64,000 bases of DNA from Burkholderia lata (GTDB taxonomy: Bacteria > Pseudomonadota > Gammaproteobacteria > Burkholderiales > Burkholderiaceae), in the NCBI RefSeq assembly GCF_000012945.1, contig NC_007511.1:124001-188000 (forward strand), read 5' to 3'. The translations under genes were made by a program, and so were the position numbers. Position 1 is the first letter of the stretch; each line of letters opens with the position of its first letter. Shown in pieces: positions 47,073 to 56,881 of this stretch. The notes beneath the pieces are model-generated. The model did not search any database and had not been told where the DNA came from. It saw only the letters and a list, made by a program, of their open reading frames with translations.

Positions 47073-48692
47073 ATGTTCGGAAAAATCAAGCTCGCGTCGG
47101 GTCTGCTCGGCGTGTTGACCGTGTTTTGCCTCTTCCTGTTCGCGATCGAGGCGCTCGGCTTCTGGGCGCTCAAGTCGACGCGCAGCGGCGTCGACGATCT
47201 GTCGAACATCGCGATCGCACAGGTCGACGCGGCCAGCCAGGCGACCCAGCAACTGCTCGACGCGCGCATCAACCTGTCGCGCGCCGGCACGCGGATGGTG
47301 CGCGGCGGCCCGAAGCCGGAAGACATCATCCGCCATGCCGGCGCGTCGCTCGCGGAGGCGGACAAGGCGTTCGCCGCCCTGACGGCCGCGCAGCCGGTCG
47401 ACGATACCAACCGCGCACGCGTCACGGCGCTCGCCGAGCGCTATCGCGCGCTGCGCGGCGCGCTGGGCGAACTCGTGCAGTTCCTCGACGCCGACAACAT
47501 CCAGGCCTTCCTCGACCAGCCGACGCAGAGCATCCAGGACGCGTATATCGCCGAACTGCGCCGCTTCACCGACTATGGCGGCGCATCGAGCCGCACGGCG
47601 CTCGACACGATCGACGGCGGCATGCTCTGGTTCAAGTCGGTCGGCATCGTGCTGCTGGTGGCGATGCTTGCGGCGAGCGCGGCGATCTACGCGGCCGCGC
47701 GGCGCGCGGTCGTCGCGCCGCTGGAAGAAGCCGGCCGCCATTTCGAGCGGATCGCGCAGGGCCGGCTCGATGAAGTCGTGCGGGCAGGCGGCGTGTTCGA
47801 GATCGACCGGATGCTGCGCGGCCTCGCCACGATGCAGACGAGCATCGCGGGCACCGTGCGCACGGTGCGCCACGCGTCCGATGCGATCCACCTCGGCGCG
47901 GGCGAGATCGCGGGCGGCAACGCCGACCTGTCGGCGCGCACCGGCACGCAGGCCGCGTCGCTGGAGGAAACGGCCGCGAGCATGGAGGAACTGACGGCGA
48001 CCGTCCGGCAGAACACCGACAGCGCGCGCGCGGCGAGCGCGCTGGCCGACGCGGCGCTCGAGGCGACGAGCCACGGCGGCGGCGTGGTCGACAGCGTGAT
48101 CGACCGGATGCGCGGCATCGCGCAGAGCTCGGGGCGGATCGCGGAGATCATCTCGGTGATCGACGGCATCGCGTTCCAGACCAACATCCTTGCGCTGAAC
48201 GCGGCGGTGGAAGCCGCACGCGCGGGCGAACAGGGGCGCGGCTTCGCGGTCGTCGCCGGCGAAGTGCGCTCGCTCGCGCAGCGCAGCGCGCAATCGGCGA
48301 AGGAGATCAAGGCGCTGATCGAGGATTCGGTCGCACAGATCAACGGCGGCGCGGAGCTTGTCGAGCGCGCCGGCGAGGCGATGCGGACGGTGTCGTCGTC
48401 GATCACGCGCGTCGTGCAGACGATGTCCGAGATCACCGCGGCGTCGGTCGAGCAGAGCGTCGGGATCGAGCAGGTGAACCAGGCTGTCACGCAGATGGAT
48501 CAGCTCACGCAGCAGAACGCGGCACTGGTGGAGGAGGTCGCGGCGGCGGCCGCGTCGCTGAACGACCAGACCGCGCACCTGATGCAGGCGGTGTCGGTGT
48601 TCGAGCTGGGCGATGGCCGCGCCGCACGCGGCGAGCGCGCAGCGCCGTCGTTCGCCGACGCGGGTTACGCGCCGGCGGGCAGCGCCGCGTAA
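47073..48692 (+). CDS. Methyl-accepting chemotaxis protein
   Basis: 539 aa. First membrane helix at about 8-30, a periplasmic four-helix-bundle sensor at about 31-190 ([21 protein letters not shown]), second helix at about 190-212, HAMP at about 213-265, then the signalling coiled coil whose hairpin tip is [25 protein letters not shown] near 380-405. The C-terminus lacks an NWETF-type CheR-docking pentapeptide. Ligand unknown. Start at 47073 heads the first helix. Its last 28 bp overlap the convergent epimerase gene. Confidence 0.94.
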   Translation: MFGKIKLASGLLGVLTVFCLFLFAIEALGFWALKSTRSGVDDLSNIAIAQVDAASQATQQLLDARINLSRAGTRMVRGGPKPEDIIRHAGASLAEADKAFAALTAAQPVDDTNRARVTALAERYRALRGALGELVQFLDADNIQAFLDQPTQSIQDAYIAELRRFTDYGGASSRTALDTIDGGMLWFKSVGIVLLVAMLAASAAIYAAARRAVVAPLEEAGRHFERIAQGRLDEVVRAGGVFEIDRMLRGLATMQTSIAGTVRTVRHASDAIHLGAGEIAGGNADLSARTGTQAASLEETAASMEELTATVRQNTDSARAASALADAALEATSHGGGVVDSVIDRMRGIAQSSGRIAEIISVIDGIAFQTNILALNAAVEAARAGEQGRGFAVVAGEVRSLAQRSAQSAKEIKALIEDSVAQINGGAELVERAGEAMRTVSSSITRVVQTMSEITAASVEQSVGIEQVNQAVTQMDQLTQQNAALVEEVAAAAASLNDQTAHLMQAVSVFELGDGRAARGERAAPSFADAGYAPAGSAA

Positions 48693-49774
48693 GCGGTCTC
48701 GAGGTGGTAGGGCGTCGTCGACGGCATGTCGGCGCGCGCCACCTGCCCGTCGGCCGTCTTGCACTCGAACCAGCCGCGCGGATGCAGGAAGTGCGCGGCG
48801 AAGCGTTCGATCTGCTGCGCGAGCGGCGCGGAGGCCGGCGTGCCGCCGTGCGTCGCAAGCGCGCGCAGGTATTCGGTCTGCGCCCAGATCCGCTGCGTGC
48901 CGTCGATCCACGCGCCTTGCGCGTCGAGCGCCGCGCAGACGCCGCCCGTCTGCGGATCGACGCCGTATTGCTCCGCGAACGTGAACGCGCGCGCCAGCGC
49001 GCCGGGGAGCCCGGTCTGCGCGAGCCGCGCGCCGGCCGCATCGACCAGATAGAACCACTCGAACTGATGGCCGGGCTCGAAGCGGTTGTCGGCTGCGCCG
49101 AGCGGCAGCTCGGCCACGCAGCCGGTTGCCGCGTCGACGAACGTGCGCTCGACGGCCTGCGTGGTGTGCGCGAGCGCGTCGTCGAACGCCGCGTCGCCGA
49201 ATGCGTCGGCCGCCGCGAGCCACGCTTCGGTCAGGTGCATCAGCGGATTCTGCAGCGCCCCGCTGCCGGATGACGAGAAATCGGCGTGGCGCGCCGCATC
49301 GAGCAGCGCGTCGCCGGGGCGCGGCGCGAAACGGTCCTGAATCAGCGCGGCGGTTTCCTCGGCCGCCTGGCGCGCGGCGGCGTCGCCCGACGCCGCATAC
49401 CACGCGGCGCACGCGAACACGATGAACGCGTGCGTATAGAGATCCTTGGTCGTGTCGAGCGGTGCGCCCTGCGCGTCCACGCTGTAGTTCCAGCCGCCGT
49501 GGTGCGGGTCGCGAAAGCGCCGGCCCAGCGCGTCGAACAGCGTGGCGGCGTGCGCGGTGTCGCCGGCCTGCGCGAACACGAACAGTTGCCGTGCGCAGGC
49601 CATTGCGCGATAACGGGTCACGGGCAGCGGCGCGTGGGTGGCCGGATCGACGGCTTCGAACGGCAGCTGTAATGTCTGGTCGAACCCTGAACCTCGCCAG
49701 ATCGGCAAGACGACGTGCGCGAAATGGTGGCGCAGCTGGGCGGCCTGGGCGGAAGCGGAGTCGGAAACGGACAT
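48665..49774 (-). CDS. N-acylglucosamine 2-epimerase (AGE) family protein
   Basis: 369 aa, alpha/alpha-barrel. Seen: [46 protein letters not shown] with the catalytic-region His, [13 protein letters not shown] and [12 protein letters not shown]. Family members epimerise N-acetylglucosamine/mannosamine or isomerise mannose and fructose; which applies here is open. A much longer frame continues upstream but has no family content. The gene tail overlaps the chemoreceptor gene tail by 28 bp. Confidence 0.9.
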   Translation of the reverse strand: MSVSDSASAQAAQLRHHFAHVVLPIWRGSGFDQTLQLPFEAVDPATHAPLPVTRYRAMACARQLFVFAQAGDTAHAATLFDALGRRFRDPHHGGWNYSVDAQGAPLDTTKDLYTHAFIVFACAAWYAASGDAAARQAAEETAALIQDRFAPRPGDALLDAARHADFSSSGSGALQNPLMHLTEAWLAAADAFGDAAFDDALAHTTQAVERTFVDAATGCVAELPLGAADNRFEPGHQFEWFYLVDAAGARLAQTGLPGALARAFTFAEQYGVDPQTGGVCAALDAQGAWIDGTQRIWAQTEYLRALATHGGTPASAPLAQQIERFAAHFLHPRGWFECKTADGQVARADMPSTTPYHLETAYAALPAGA

Positions 49775-49888
49775 GACGGGGTTGAGCGCTGGGTTCGAAA
49801 CGTGTCGGCACGGCCCGGAGGATCGGCGCGGCCGGGGCCAAGGATAAAACATTCCGCACGGCCGGCACCAAAAAAGGAGATAAATCGC

Positions 49889-50587
49889 ATGCTGAGCAAC
49901 CTGGAACTCGTGATGCGGCTCGTCCTCGCGGCGGCGCTGGGCAGTGTCATCGGCTTCGAGCGCGAGCGCCTGTCGTGGGCGGCTGGCCTGCGTACGCACA
50001 TGCTCGTCTGTGTCGGTTCGACGCTGATCATGATCGTGTCGGCGTTCGGGTTTGCCGACGTGCTCGGCAGCAACGACCACATCGTGCTCGATCCGTCGCG
50101 GATCGCCGCGCAGGTCGTGTCGGGCATCGGCTTCCTCGGCGCGGGCTCGATCCTGCTGCGCGGCGAGATCGTGCGCGGGCTGACGACCGCCGCGAGCCTG
50201 TGGTCGGTCGCCGCGATCGGCCTCGCGGTGGGCGGCGGGCTCTACGTCGCGTCGATTTCGGCGACGATCATCATCCTGATCATCCTGGCCGGTATCAAGC
50301 CGCTGGAGCGGCGCTACTTCACGGTGCGCCAGCGGCGCCAGCTTGCGCTGACGGTCGTGAGCGGCACGCTGAACTTCGATTCGCTGCACGCGGCGCTCGG
50401 CCCGGACAGCGCGCGCGTGAAGCAGTTCATCGTGCAGCGCGCCGACGATACAGGCGAGCACGACGAGGTGCGCATCGCGCTCGCGCGGGTGTCGGAACTC
50501 GAATACCAGGCGATCTGCGACAAGCTGCGTGTGCTGAAGGGCGTCACGCGTTTCGAAGAGGGGAACGGGTTGTCGGGCGACGAATAG
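49889..50587 (+). CDS. MgtC/SapB family membrane protein
   Basis: 232 aa. Four to five membrane helices in the first 140 residues with the family motif LGSVIGFERERLSWAAGLRTHMLVCVGSTLIM and VSGIGFLGAGSILLRGEIVRGLTTAASLW; a soluble ACT-like C-terminus covers about 145-232. MgtC proteins help survival at low Mg and inside macrophages by acting on the F-ATPase and phosphate uptake. A strong AAAAAGGAGA ribosome site supports the ATG at 49889. Monocistronic. Confidence 0.92.
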   Translation: MLSNLELVMRLVLAAALGSVIGFERERLSWAAGLRTHMLVCVGSTLIMIVSAFGFADVLGSNDHIVLDPSRIAAQVVSGIGFLGAGSILLRGEIVRGLTTAASLWSVAAIGLAVGGGLYVASISATIIILIILAGIKPLERRYFTVRQRRQLALTVVSGTLNFDSLHAALGPDSARVKQFIVQRADDTGEHDEVRIALARVSELEYQAICDKLRVLKGVTRFEEGNGLSGDE

Positions 50588-50614
50588 GCTGAATCGGCGA
50601 CGGGGCATGCGACA

Positions 50615-52105
50615 ATGGCCGACCAGATTCCGTTCGACATCCGGTTCCGCGCCAGCGGGCCCCGCCATCCGATTTCCATGACCGAATCCGTTTCCTCGCC
50701 TCGCTCCCGTTCCCGTTCCAATCGTTCGTCGACCCGTTCGCGCCAGCGCTCGGCTGCTGCCGCGGGCAATACGTCCGCAAGGGCGGCGGTGCGGTCCGGC
50801 AGTGCGCCGGCCGGCGAGGCGTCGCGGGACGAACGGACGCTCGACCTGTTCGGCGATCCGGTGCTCGAGCCGGGTGAGCGCGTGCCGGCTGCGGCGCGTG
50901 ACGAAGCGGGCGCGCCAGGCGATGCGGCGGTCGATGTCGCGGACGATGTGGCTTCCGGGCGGCAGGCTGCGCTGGACGGGTTCAGTGCGCCGGAAGGTGT
51001 GGACACGGCAGCACATGTCGAAGCGGCAGAAGGTGCTGCGACGCCGGAAGTCGCGACGGTGGTGCGCGGTGTTTCGGCGCCTGAAGGTGGGGATGTTGCG
51101 CACGTCGACGTCGCACCCGCTTCGGGCGGTGTCGCGATGAAGGCGGTCGATATTCCCCTGGCCGGTGACGTTGCAACGAAGGCCGCCGTTGTGTCTGCGG
51201 AAGAGGGCGCCGCAGCGGTGGCGTCCAAGCTGCAAGCAACCGATGGTGCTGCGGCGAAGGCGACCGAGTCTCAAGCGGTTGGCGGTGAAGTCGAGACGGC
51301 AGGTGTTGCTGCTGCTGCCGCCGTCAAATCCCGTGAAGGACGACCTTCCGATGGTGCCGTGAAGGAACGCCGTGCGTCGTCGGGCGGCAAGCGCCGGGTG
51401 GCTGCCAGTGCAGGCGACGCGACAACGGGGCAATCCGCGCCGGTCGTGACGAATGTCGACGCGGCGCTGGAGGCGGCCGGGGCGAGCACGACGCCGGACG
51501 CGGTGTCGACGGTAGAGCCGCAGATGTCGGCGCAGCCGGCCAAGCCGGTGATTGCCGCGAACACGGCGAACACGGCGAACACGGCGAACACGGCGAACAC
51601 GGCGAACACCGCGAAGGCCCAAGACGCCGCGCCGCAGGCTGCCGCCGTATCCCCCGTCACGCAGGCGATGGCTTCCGCTGCCTCGTTTGTCACGAAGCCG
51701 TCGGCGGAGCGCGCGCAACCGGCCGCGCCGGCCTTCGATCCGGATACGCACCTGCGCCCGCTGACCGACCGACTCGCCGCACTGCAGGCCGACGTGGATG
51801 GCCTGACGGGCACGGCCGATCGGGAGATGCGTCGCGTCAACCGCTTGCTGCTGGCGTTGGCCATCGTCGTGCTGGCCGGGCTCGTCGCGCTGGTGATGCA
51901 GACGCGGCAGATCGCGCACCTGAAGCAGGACGTCGCCACGAAGCAGCAGCGGATCGATCGCCTCGCGGCCGATCTGTCGACGCAGCAGGCAACGCTGATG
52001 ACGCTCGAGGAGCATCACGAAGCGCTTCTGTCGCAAGTCGACCGGCTTCAGCGCAACGCGAATCGCGAGGCGGCGGTCGCGAAGCGTGCTCGCCGCACGC
52101 GTTAA
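50615..52105 (+). CDS. Large low-complexity protein with one membrane helix and C-terminal coiled coil
   Basis: 496 aa, not recognised. Residues 20-370 are low-complexity (Ala/Val/Ser/Glu/Arg-rich) and probably disordered, including six A-N-T triplets from the 9-bp repeat at 51559-51612. A single membrane helix lies at about 411-430 (LLLALAIVVLAGLVALVM), followed by a coiled coil (HLKQDVATKQQRIDRLAADLSTQQATLMTLEEHHEALL). The layout resembles envelope-spanning scaffold proteins. Start 50615 follows GGGG; a Met 21 codons later is possible. Confidence 0.7.
   Translation: MADQIPFDIRFRASGPRHPISMTESVSSPRSRSRSNRSSTRSRQRSAAAAGNTSARAAVRSGSAPAGEASRDERTLDLFGDPVLEPGERVPAAARDEAGAPGDAAVDVADDVASGRQAALDGFSAPEGVDTAAHVEAAEGAATPEVATVVRGVSAPEGGDVAHVDVAPASGGVAMKAVDIPLAGDVATKAAVVSAEEGAAAVASKLQATDGAAAKATESQAVGGEVETAGVAAAAAVKSREGRPSDGAVKERRASSGGKRRVAASAGDATTGQSAPVVTNVDAALEAAGASTTPDAVSTVEPQMSAQPAKPVIAANTANTANTANTANTANTAKAQDAAPQAAAVSPVTQAMASAASFVTKPSAERAQPAAPAFDPDTHLRPLTDRLAALQADVDGLTGTADREMRRVNRLLLALAIVVLAGLVALVMQTRQIAHLKQDVATKQQRIDRLAADLSTQQATLMTLEEHHEALLSQVDRLQRNANREAAVAKRARRTR
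51559..51612 (+). repeat. Six tandem copies of GAACACGGC
   Basis: Nine-base unit repeated six times (last copy GAACACCGC) inside the coding region above. Being a multiple of three it lengthens or shortens the A-N-T tract without a frameshift. Confidence 0.9.
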
Positions 52106-52214
52106 TCGTTTCGACCCTATCCTGGGAGCCCGACGGAGCAAGGATCGCCGTTCTGTACCGGCGATCGGCCGTCGCGCGCATGTGTCAAACGGATGCGGTG
52201 CGCTGGCAGAGTTC

Positions 52215-52256
52215 AGGGAAAACCCTTAGAATGGAGTCCATCTAAGGGAAAACCCT
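52215..52256 (+). promoter_or_regulatory. Paired AGGGAAAACCCT motifs upstream of a 51-aa gene
   Basis: AGGGAAAACCCT occurs at 52215-52226 and again at 52245-52256, 30 bp apart; the second ends 24 bp before the ATG at 52281. The same 12 bases precede another small gene at 63135-63146. Probably an operator or promoter element; protein unknown. Confidence 0.65.
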
Positions 52257-52280
52257 AGCCACATCTGTCAGGAGTCTCAC

Positions 52281-52436
52281 ATGAGCTTCATCCTCGCCCT
52301 GCTGCAAAAGATCGACGACCTTTTCGTGTCTCCGCACCTGCCGCTCGACGCCGAATACTCGTACGCTGCACGTCGTGCCGAAGCCGAGCGTGTGCGCCGT
52401 GCACACCTCGTGCCGATCGTCCTGTACCGTCGCTGA
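52281..52436 (+). CDS. Small protein of unknown function (51 aa)
   Basis: The frame begins MSFILALLQKIDDLF and ends PIVLYRR, 51 residues, with a central Arg/Glu/Ala-rich helix (YAARRAEAERVRRAH). CAGGAG lies 10 bases before the ATG, and the paired AGGGAAAACCCT motif is upstream. The stop codon TGA lies in the first unit of an octanucleotide repeat. Too short for family assignment; the good ribosome site and promoter-like motif argue that it is real. Confidence 0.65.
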   Translation: MSFILALLQKIDDLFVSPHLPLDAEYSYAARRAEAERVRRAHLVPIVLYRR

Positions 52437-52488
52437 TTCGCTGATTCGCTGATTCGCTGATTCGCTGATTCGCTGATTCGCTGATTCG
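52433..52488 (+). repeat. Seven tandem copies of the octamer CTGATTCG
   Basis: Perfect 8-bp units from 52433 to 52488. The first unit holds the stop codon of the 51-aa gene; the rest is non-coding, 106 bp before the acetyltransferase start. Copy number is expected to vary between isolates. Confidence 0.95.
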
Positions 52489-52593
52489 CGGCGCCTGCCG
52501 CACCTTCCTGTCCGCTTTCCGCCGCTGCCATCGCGCGCCCGCGCGACCGTCCCGCTACACTGGAAGTCCGATTCCGTTCACGGTGACCGGGCC

Positions 52594-53073
52594 ATGTTGC
52601 AGATGCGGCCGATGACGGCCAGCGAATTCCACGCGTACCGCACGCGAGCCATCGACGGCTACGCGAGCGATCTCGTTTCATCCGGGCAGAATGCTGTCGA
52701 AGACGCGGCCAGCCGGGCGCGTGCCTGTTTCGACACGCTGCTGCCGGATGGCCTGCGGACCTCCGGCCAGACCCTCGTCATGCTCATCGACGGCGCCAGC
52801 GGCGACGTGGTGGGCGACCTCTGGTACGCGATCGTGCCCGAAGGGCCGAACCGCACGCTGTTCATCTACGACCTCGACATCGCCCCATCCCGGCGCCGCC
52901 AGGGCTGGGCCACGCGTACGCTCGAGGCACTCGATGCCGAGGCACGCCGGTACGGCGTCACCGAGATCGGTCTGTCGGTGTTCAATCACAACGCGGCGGC
53001 CCGCGCGCTGTATCGGGCGTGCGGCTTCGCGCCGATCACGACGACCTTGATCAAGCCAGTCATTTCGGACTGA
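52594..53073 (+). CDS. GNAT-family acetyltransferase
   Basis: 159 aa. Begins MRPMTASEFHAYRTRAIDGYASDL, has beta-strand 4 LFIYDLDIAPSRRRQGWATRTLEAL with the acetyl-CoA loop RRRQGWAT near 107-114, and motif B IGLSVFNHNAAARALYRACGF. Substrate unknown; probable small-molecule or protein acetylation. Ends before a hairpin shared with the convergent copper ATPase. Confidence 0.87.
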   Translation: MLQMRPMTASEFHAYRTRAIDGYASDLVSSGQNAVEDAASRARACFDTLLPDGLRTSGQTLVMLIDGASGDVVGDLWYAIVPEGPNRTLFIYDLDIAPSRRRQGWATRTLEALDAEARRYGVTEIGLSVFNHNAAARALYRACGFAPITTTLIKPVISD

Positions 53074-53177
53074 ATCCACTGGCGGGCGCCGCGTCGTCAT
53101 GCGCTGGCGAATCGACTCGCCGCGACGGGCCAACGCTGGCCGACCTCACGATCCGTCCTGGTCGCCGAACGCCGAAC

Positions 53178-53203
53178 GCCGAACGGCCATCCGGCCGTTC
53201 GGC
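53178..53203. terminator. Hairpin between convergent acetyltransferase and copA
   Basis: Perfect arms GCCGAACGGCC / GGCCGTTCGGC with ATCC loop. It is flanked by short direct repeats: three GCCGAAC units around 53164-53184 and a duplicated 13-mer AGCCGTCACCGGC at 53204-53229. Likely a two-way terminator. Confidence 0.65.
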
Positions 53204-53234
53204 AGCCGTCACCGGCAGCCGTCACCGGCACACA

Positions 53235-56200
53235 TCACCGCGCGCGCCCCTTCCATCTCCGCAACAGCAACGCATTGGTCACGACGCTGACGCTGGAAAA
53301 CGCCATCGCCGCACCCGCGATCACCGGGTTCAGCCAGCCGAGCGCCGCGAGCGGCACGCCGACCAGGTTATAGACGAACGCCCAGAACAGGTTCTGCTGG
53401 ATCTTCCGGTACGTGCGTCGCGAGATGTCGATCGCGTCGGCGACGAGCGCCGGATCGCCGCGCATCAGCGTGATGCCGGCCGTGTGCATCGCGACGTCCG
53501 TGCCGGTCGCCATCGCGATGCCGACATCGGCCGCGGCGAGCGCCGGCGCGTCGTTGATCCCGTCGCCGACCATCGCGACGATCCCGCCGTGCGTGCGCTT
53601 CAGCTCGGCGACGACGCGCGCCTTGTCGTCGGGCAGCACCTGCGCATGCACCTCGCCGATGCCGAGCGACGCCGCGACGGCGGCCGCGCTGCCGCGGTTG
53701 TCACCCGTCACGAGCACGCTTGCGACGCCGCGCGCAGACAGCGCCGCAATCGCGTCGCGGGCGCCCGGCTTCACGGTGTCGCCGAAGGCGATCAGCGCGA
53801 GCAACGCGCGCGGCGCGTCGGCGCGCATCAGCCACGAGATCGTGTTGCCGGCGCTTTCGAGTTCCGCTGCGCGGGCGTCGAGCGCGGGCGGCACCGCGAT
53901 GCCGAGCTCGTCGCGCCAGCGCGTGCTGCCGAGCGCGAGCAACTGCCCGCCGACGCGCGCTTCCACGCCGCGTCCGGCCACCGCGCGCGCATCGGCGGCG
54001 ATGGCCGACGGCACCGCACCGCCGCGTGCGGCCATGTCGGCATCGTGCGCGGCGACCACCGCGCGCGCGAGCGGATGGTCGCTCTGACGCTGCACCGCCG
54101 CCGCGAGCGCGAGCGCTTCGTCATGCGGCACGCCGACCGCTTCGAACGCCGTCACGGACGGCTTGCCTTCGGTCAGCGTGCCGGTCTTGTCGAACGCGAC
54201 CACGGTCGCGCGCTGCGCGAGTTCGAGCGCCTGCGCATCCTTGATCAGCACGCCGTGCCGTGCCGCGACGCCGGTGCCGGCCATGATCGCGGCGGGCGTC
54301 GCGAGGCCGAGCGCGCACGGGCACGCGATGACAAGCACCGCGACCGCGTTGAGGATCGCGGTTTCCGTGCCGGCACCGGCGATCAGCCAGCCGACCAGCG
54401 TCAGTAAGGCGATGCCGAGGATCGCCGGCACGAACACCTCGCTCACGCGATCGACGAGCCGCTGGATCGGCGCCTTCTCGGCCTGCGCGGATTCGACGAG
54501 GCGGATGATGCGCGCGAGCGTCGTCTCCGCGCCGATCGCGGTGGTTTCGACGACGAGCGCGCCTTCGCCGTTGATCGAGCCGGCCGTGACGGGGTCGACG
54601 TCGTCCTTCGGCACGGGCAGGCTTTCGCCGGTGATCAGCGATTCGTCGATGTGCGAGCGACCCGACACGATCCGGCCGTCGACGGGCACGCGCTCGCCGG
54701 GACGGATGCTGACGCGGGTGCCGACGCGCACCTGCGCCAGCGGCACGTCGCGCTCGATGCCATGCTCGATGACGCGCGCGCGGTCGGGACGCAGCGCGTT
54801 CAGCGCGCGGATCGCGTCGGTGGTCTGGCGCTTCGCGCGCGATTCGAGCCATTTGCCGAAGCGCACCAGCGTGACGATGACGGCCGACGCCTCGAAATAC
54901 AGGTGGCCGGGATGCAGGGGGGCGCGCAGCAGCATCCACAGGCTCAGCCCGTACGCGGCCGACGTGCCGAGCGCGACGAGCAGGTCCATGTTGCCGGTGC
55001 GCGCCTTCACCGCATGCCAGGCCGCGCGATAGAAGCGCGCGCCGTAGCCGAACTGGACGATCGATGCGAGCAGGAGCTGGAGCCAGCCGGGCAGCATCAG
55101 GTCGATGCCGAACGGCGCGACGAGCATCGGCGCGACGAGCGGCGCGCTCAGCACGGCAGACCAGATCACGAGATCGCGTTCGCGAATCGCTTCGAGGTGC
55201 TTGCGGGCGTCGTGGTCCTGCGCGGGGCTGGCAGGTTGCCCATCAGTGCCGACTGCGGCACCGGCTGATGATGCGGCGGTGAGCGACGCGCGGTAGCCGG
55301 CTGTGGTGACGGCTGCGATCAGCGTGGCAGCGTCGAGGGCGCCGGCGCCGTGCACCGATGCCCGTTCGGTCGCGAGGTTGACGGTCGCGCGCGCGACGCC
55401 CGGCACGGCGGCCAGCGCCTTTTCGACGCGGCCGGCGCAGGACGCGCAGGTCATCCCGCCGATGTCGAGTTCGAGATCGGCGGGGGTGGTGGAGGCTGCC
55501 GGCGGGATCGCGGCGCCGGCAACCGGCGTCGCGCCATAGCCGGCTTGTTTCACGGCGTCGGCGAGCCGGGCGGCGGTCACGTCCGGGGTGGCGTCGACGG
55601 TGGCCCGTTCGGTCGCGAGATTGACCGACGCACGCGTGACGCCCGGCACCTTCGCCAGCGCCTTTTCGACGCGCGACACGCACGACGCGCAGGTCATCCC
55701 GTCGATGTCGAGTTCGATGCTGGCGGGCGCGGCGGGTGCGACAGGCGCTAAAGGTGCGAACGCGGCGACGCCGCCATCTGTTACGGTCGGCGTCGCGCCG
55801 TAGCCGGCCTGTGTCACTGCTTCAGCGAGCCGTGCGGCGGAAACGTTCGCCGCGGCATCGACGGTAGCCCGTTCAGTCGCGAGATTGACCGACGCGCGCG
55901 TGACGCCCGGCACCTTCGCCAGCGCCTTTTCGACGCGCGATACGCAGGACGCGCAAGTCATCCCGTCGATGTCGAGTTCGATGGTGGTGTTGGCCGGAAG
56001 CGGGCGGCTGGTAGTGGAAGCGGCTGCGGCCATCACCGCTGGCGGCACGTCGACAGGATGTGCATGCGGCGCTGCGGCGGCTTCGAGTACCGGTTCGCGC
56101 ACGGCGGCGCGGTAGCCGGCTGCGCCGACGGCCTCGACGAGTTGTGCGGCGTCGACCGTTTCCTGCGCAGTCACCGTCGCCGTGTGCGCGTCGAGGTCGA

Positions 56201-56330
56201 CCGTCGCGTCGACGACGCCCGGCACCGCGGCCAGCGCCCGTTGCACGCGGCCCGTACAGCCGCCGCAATGCATGCCGTCGACGCTCAGCTCGATCGTATG
56301 CAGCGCTGCGGAGGCAAGTGGTTCAGTCAT
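53235..56330 (-). CDS. copA: Copper-translocating P1B-type ATPase CopA with four metal-binding domains
   Basis: 1031 aa. Exports cytoplasmic Cu+. Four N-terminal HMA domains carry CxxC pairs at residues 22/25, 126/129, 214/217 and 295/298. Membrane region and actuator follow (GESLPVPKD), then the ion-path CPC (ACPCALG) near 672, phosphorylation motif DKTGTLTEG near 713, and [12 protein letters not shown] in the ATP domain. The usual bacterial count is one or two HMA domains. Residues 117-159 and 205-247 are identical, pointing to a recent domain duplication. Start at 56330 with AGGGAA upstream. A MerR/CueR-type promoter lies at 56373-56403. Confidence 0.95.
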   Translation of the reverse strand: MTEPLASAALHTIELSVDGMHCGGCTGRVQRALAAVPGVVDATVDLDAHTATVTAQETVDAAQLVEAVGAAGYRAAVREPVLEAAAAPHAHPVDVPPAVMAAAASTTSRPLPANTTIELDIDGMTCASCVSRVEKALAKVPGVTRASVNLATERATVDAAANVSAARLAEAVTQAGYGATPTVTDGGVAAFAPLAPVAPAAPASIELDIDGMTCASCVSRVEKALAKVPGVTRASVNLATERATVDATPDVTAARLADAVKQAGYGATPVAGAAIPPAASTTPADLELDIGGMTCASCAGRVEKALAAVPGVARATVNLATERASVHGAGALDAATLIAAVTTAGYRASLTAASSAGAAVGTDGQPASPAQDHDARKHLEAIRERDLVIWSAVLSAPLVAPMLVAPFGIDLMLPGWLQLLLASIVQFGYGARFYRAAWHAVKARTGNMDLLVALGTSAAYGLSLWMLLRAPLHPGHLYFEASAVIVTLVRFGKWLESRAKRQTTDAIRALNALRPDRARVIEHGIERDVPLAQVRVGTRVSIRPGERVPVDGRIVSGRSHIDESLITGESLPVPKDDVDPVTAGSINGEGALVVETTAIGAETTLARIIRLVESAQAEKAPIQRLVDRVSEVFVPAILGIALLTLVGWLIAGAGTETAILNAVAVLVIACPCALGLATPAAIMAGTGVAARHGVLIKDAQALELAQRATVVAFDKTGTLTEGKPSVTAFEAVGVPHDEALALAAAVQRQSDHPLARAVVAAHDADMAARGGAVPSAIAADARAVAGRGVEARVGGQLLALGSTRWRDELGIAVPPALDARAAELESAGNTISWLMRADAPRALLALIAFGDTVKPGARDAIAALSARGVASVLVTGDNRGSAAAVAASLGIGEVHAQVLPDDKARVVAELKRTHGGIVAMVGDGINDAPALAAADVGIAMATGTDVAMHTAGITLMRGDPALVADAIDISRRTYRKIQQNLFWAFVYNLVGVPLAALGWLNPVIAGAAMAFSSVSVVTNALLLRRWKGRAR

Positions 56331-56372
56331 GTCGGATTCCCTGAATGCGCGGCTCATGCCGCCAATGATCCC

Positions 56373-56403
56373 AGTATCAACATTCCCATGATGGTAAGGT
56401 CAA
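56373..56403 (-). promoter_or_regulatory. MerR/CueR-type promoter of copA with 19-bp spacer
   Basis: On the minus strand: -35 TTGACC, a 19-base spacer and -10 GATACT. The long spacer carries a dyad, ACCTTACC...GGGAATGT, as in CueR-controlled copA promoters, where the regulator must untwist the DNA. No MerR-type gene is seen in this window, so the regulator lies elsewhere. Confidence 0.78.
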
Positions 56404-56544
56404 GCGGTGCATGACGATGCGATGCAAGGCGGGCGAATCGGCTCGAGGCCATCACCGTTCACAGGGTGCCACGGCCCGGAAAAAGCGAACGTCCGGCTTC
56501 CGGACGGAAGGCCGGGCGTCACGTGCTTGCACGCGATCGCGTGG

Positions 56545-56868
56545 TCACGCGCAGAGCTTGGCGCTCGCGAGACGGTTCAGGCTGACGCCTTGTTCGGCGG
56601 CCTGGATCGCCAGCGCGCGGTGAGCTTGCGGCGGGATGCGGACCTTGAATTCACCGCTGTAGGTTCGGTCGGCGATCGGCTCGGGCACCTTTTCGCCGTT
56701 CGCGGTCATGTCGCGCACGACATCGGCGACGCGTCGGCGAATGCCGGCCAGCGCGCCTTCCGGCGTCGCGTCGAGCCACGAAAGAGACGGGAACTCCGCG
56801 CACAGGCCGACGTGCTCCCCGTCCTCCGGGGACCACGTTACGCGGTACGTAAAGTGGTCTTGGGTCAT
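56545..56868 (-). CDS. hicB: HicB-family antitoxin
   Basis: 107 aa. Partial RNase-H-like fold (YRVTWSPEDGEHVGLCAEFPSLSWLDATPEGALAGI) and a C-terminal ribbon-helix-helix DNA-binding segment (FKVRIPPQAHRALAIQAAEQGVSLNRLASAKL). AAGGAA precedes the ATG. In an intact arrangement the hicA stop would overlap this start as ATGA. Neutralises HicA and represses the operon, probably through the repeat at 57123-57140. Confidence 0.88.
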   Translation of the reverse strand: MTQDHFTYRVTWSPEDGEHVGLCAEFPSLSWLDATPEGALAGIRRRVADVVRDMTANGEKVPEPIADRTYSGEFKVRIPPQAHRALAIQAAEQGVSLNRLASAKLCA

Positions 56869-56881
56869 GGTTTCTGTTCCT

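Noticed and set aside
48665..52141. Single 1158-codon minus-strand gene
   Set aside because: Only the last 369 codons match a family (AGE epimerase). The upstream part is the Arg/His-rich shadow of mgtC-like and membrane-protein genes on the other strand.
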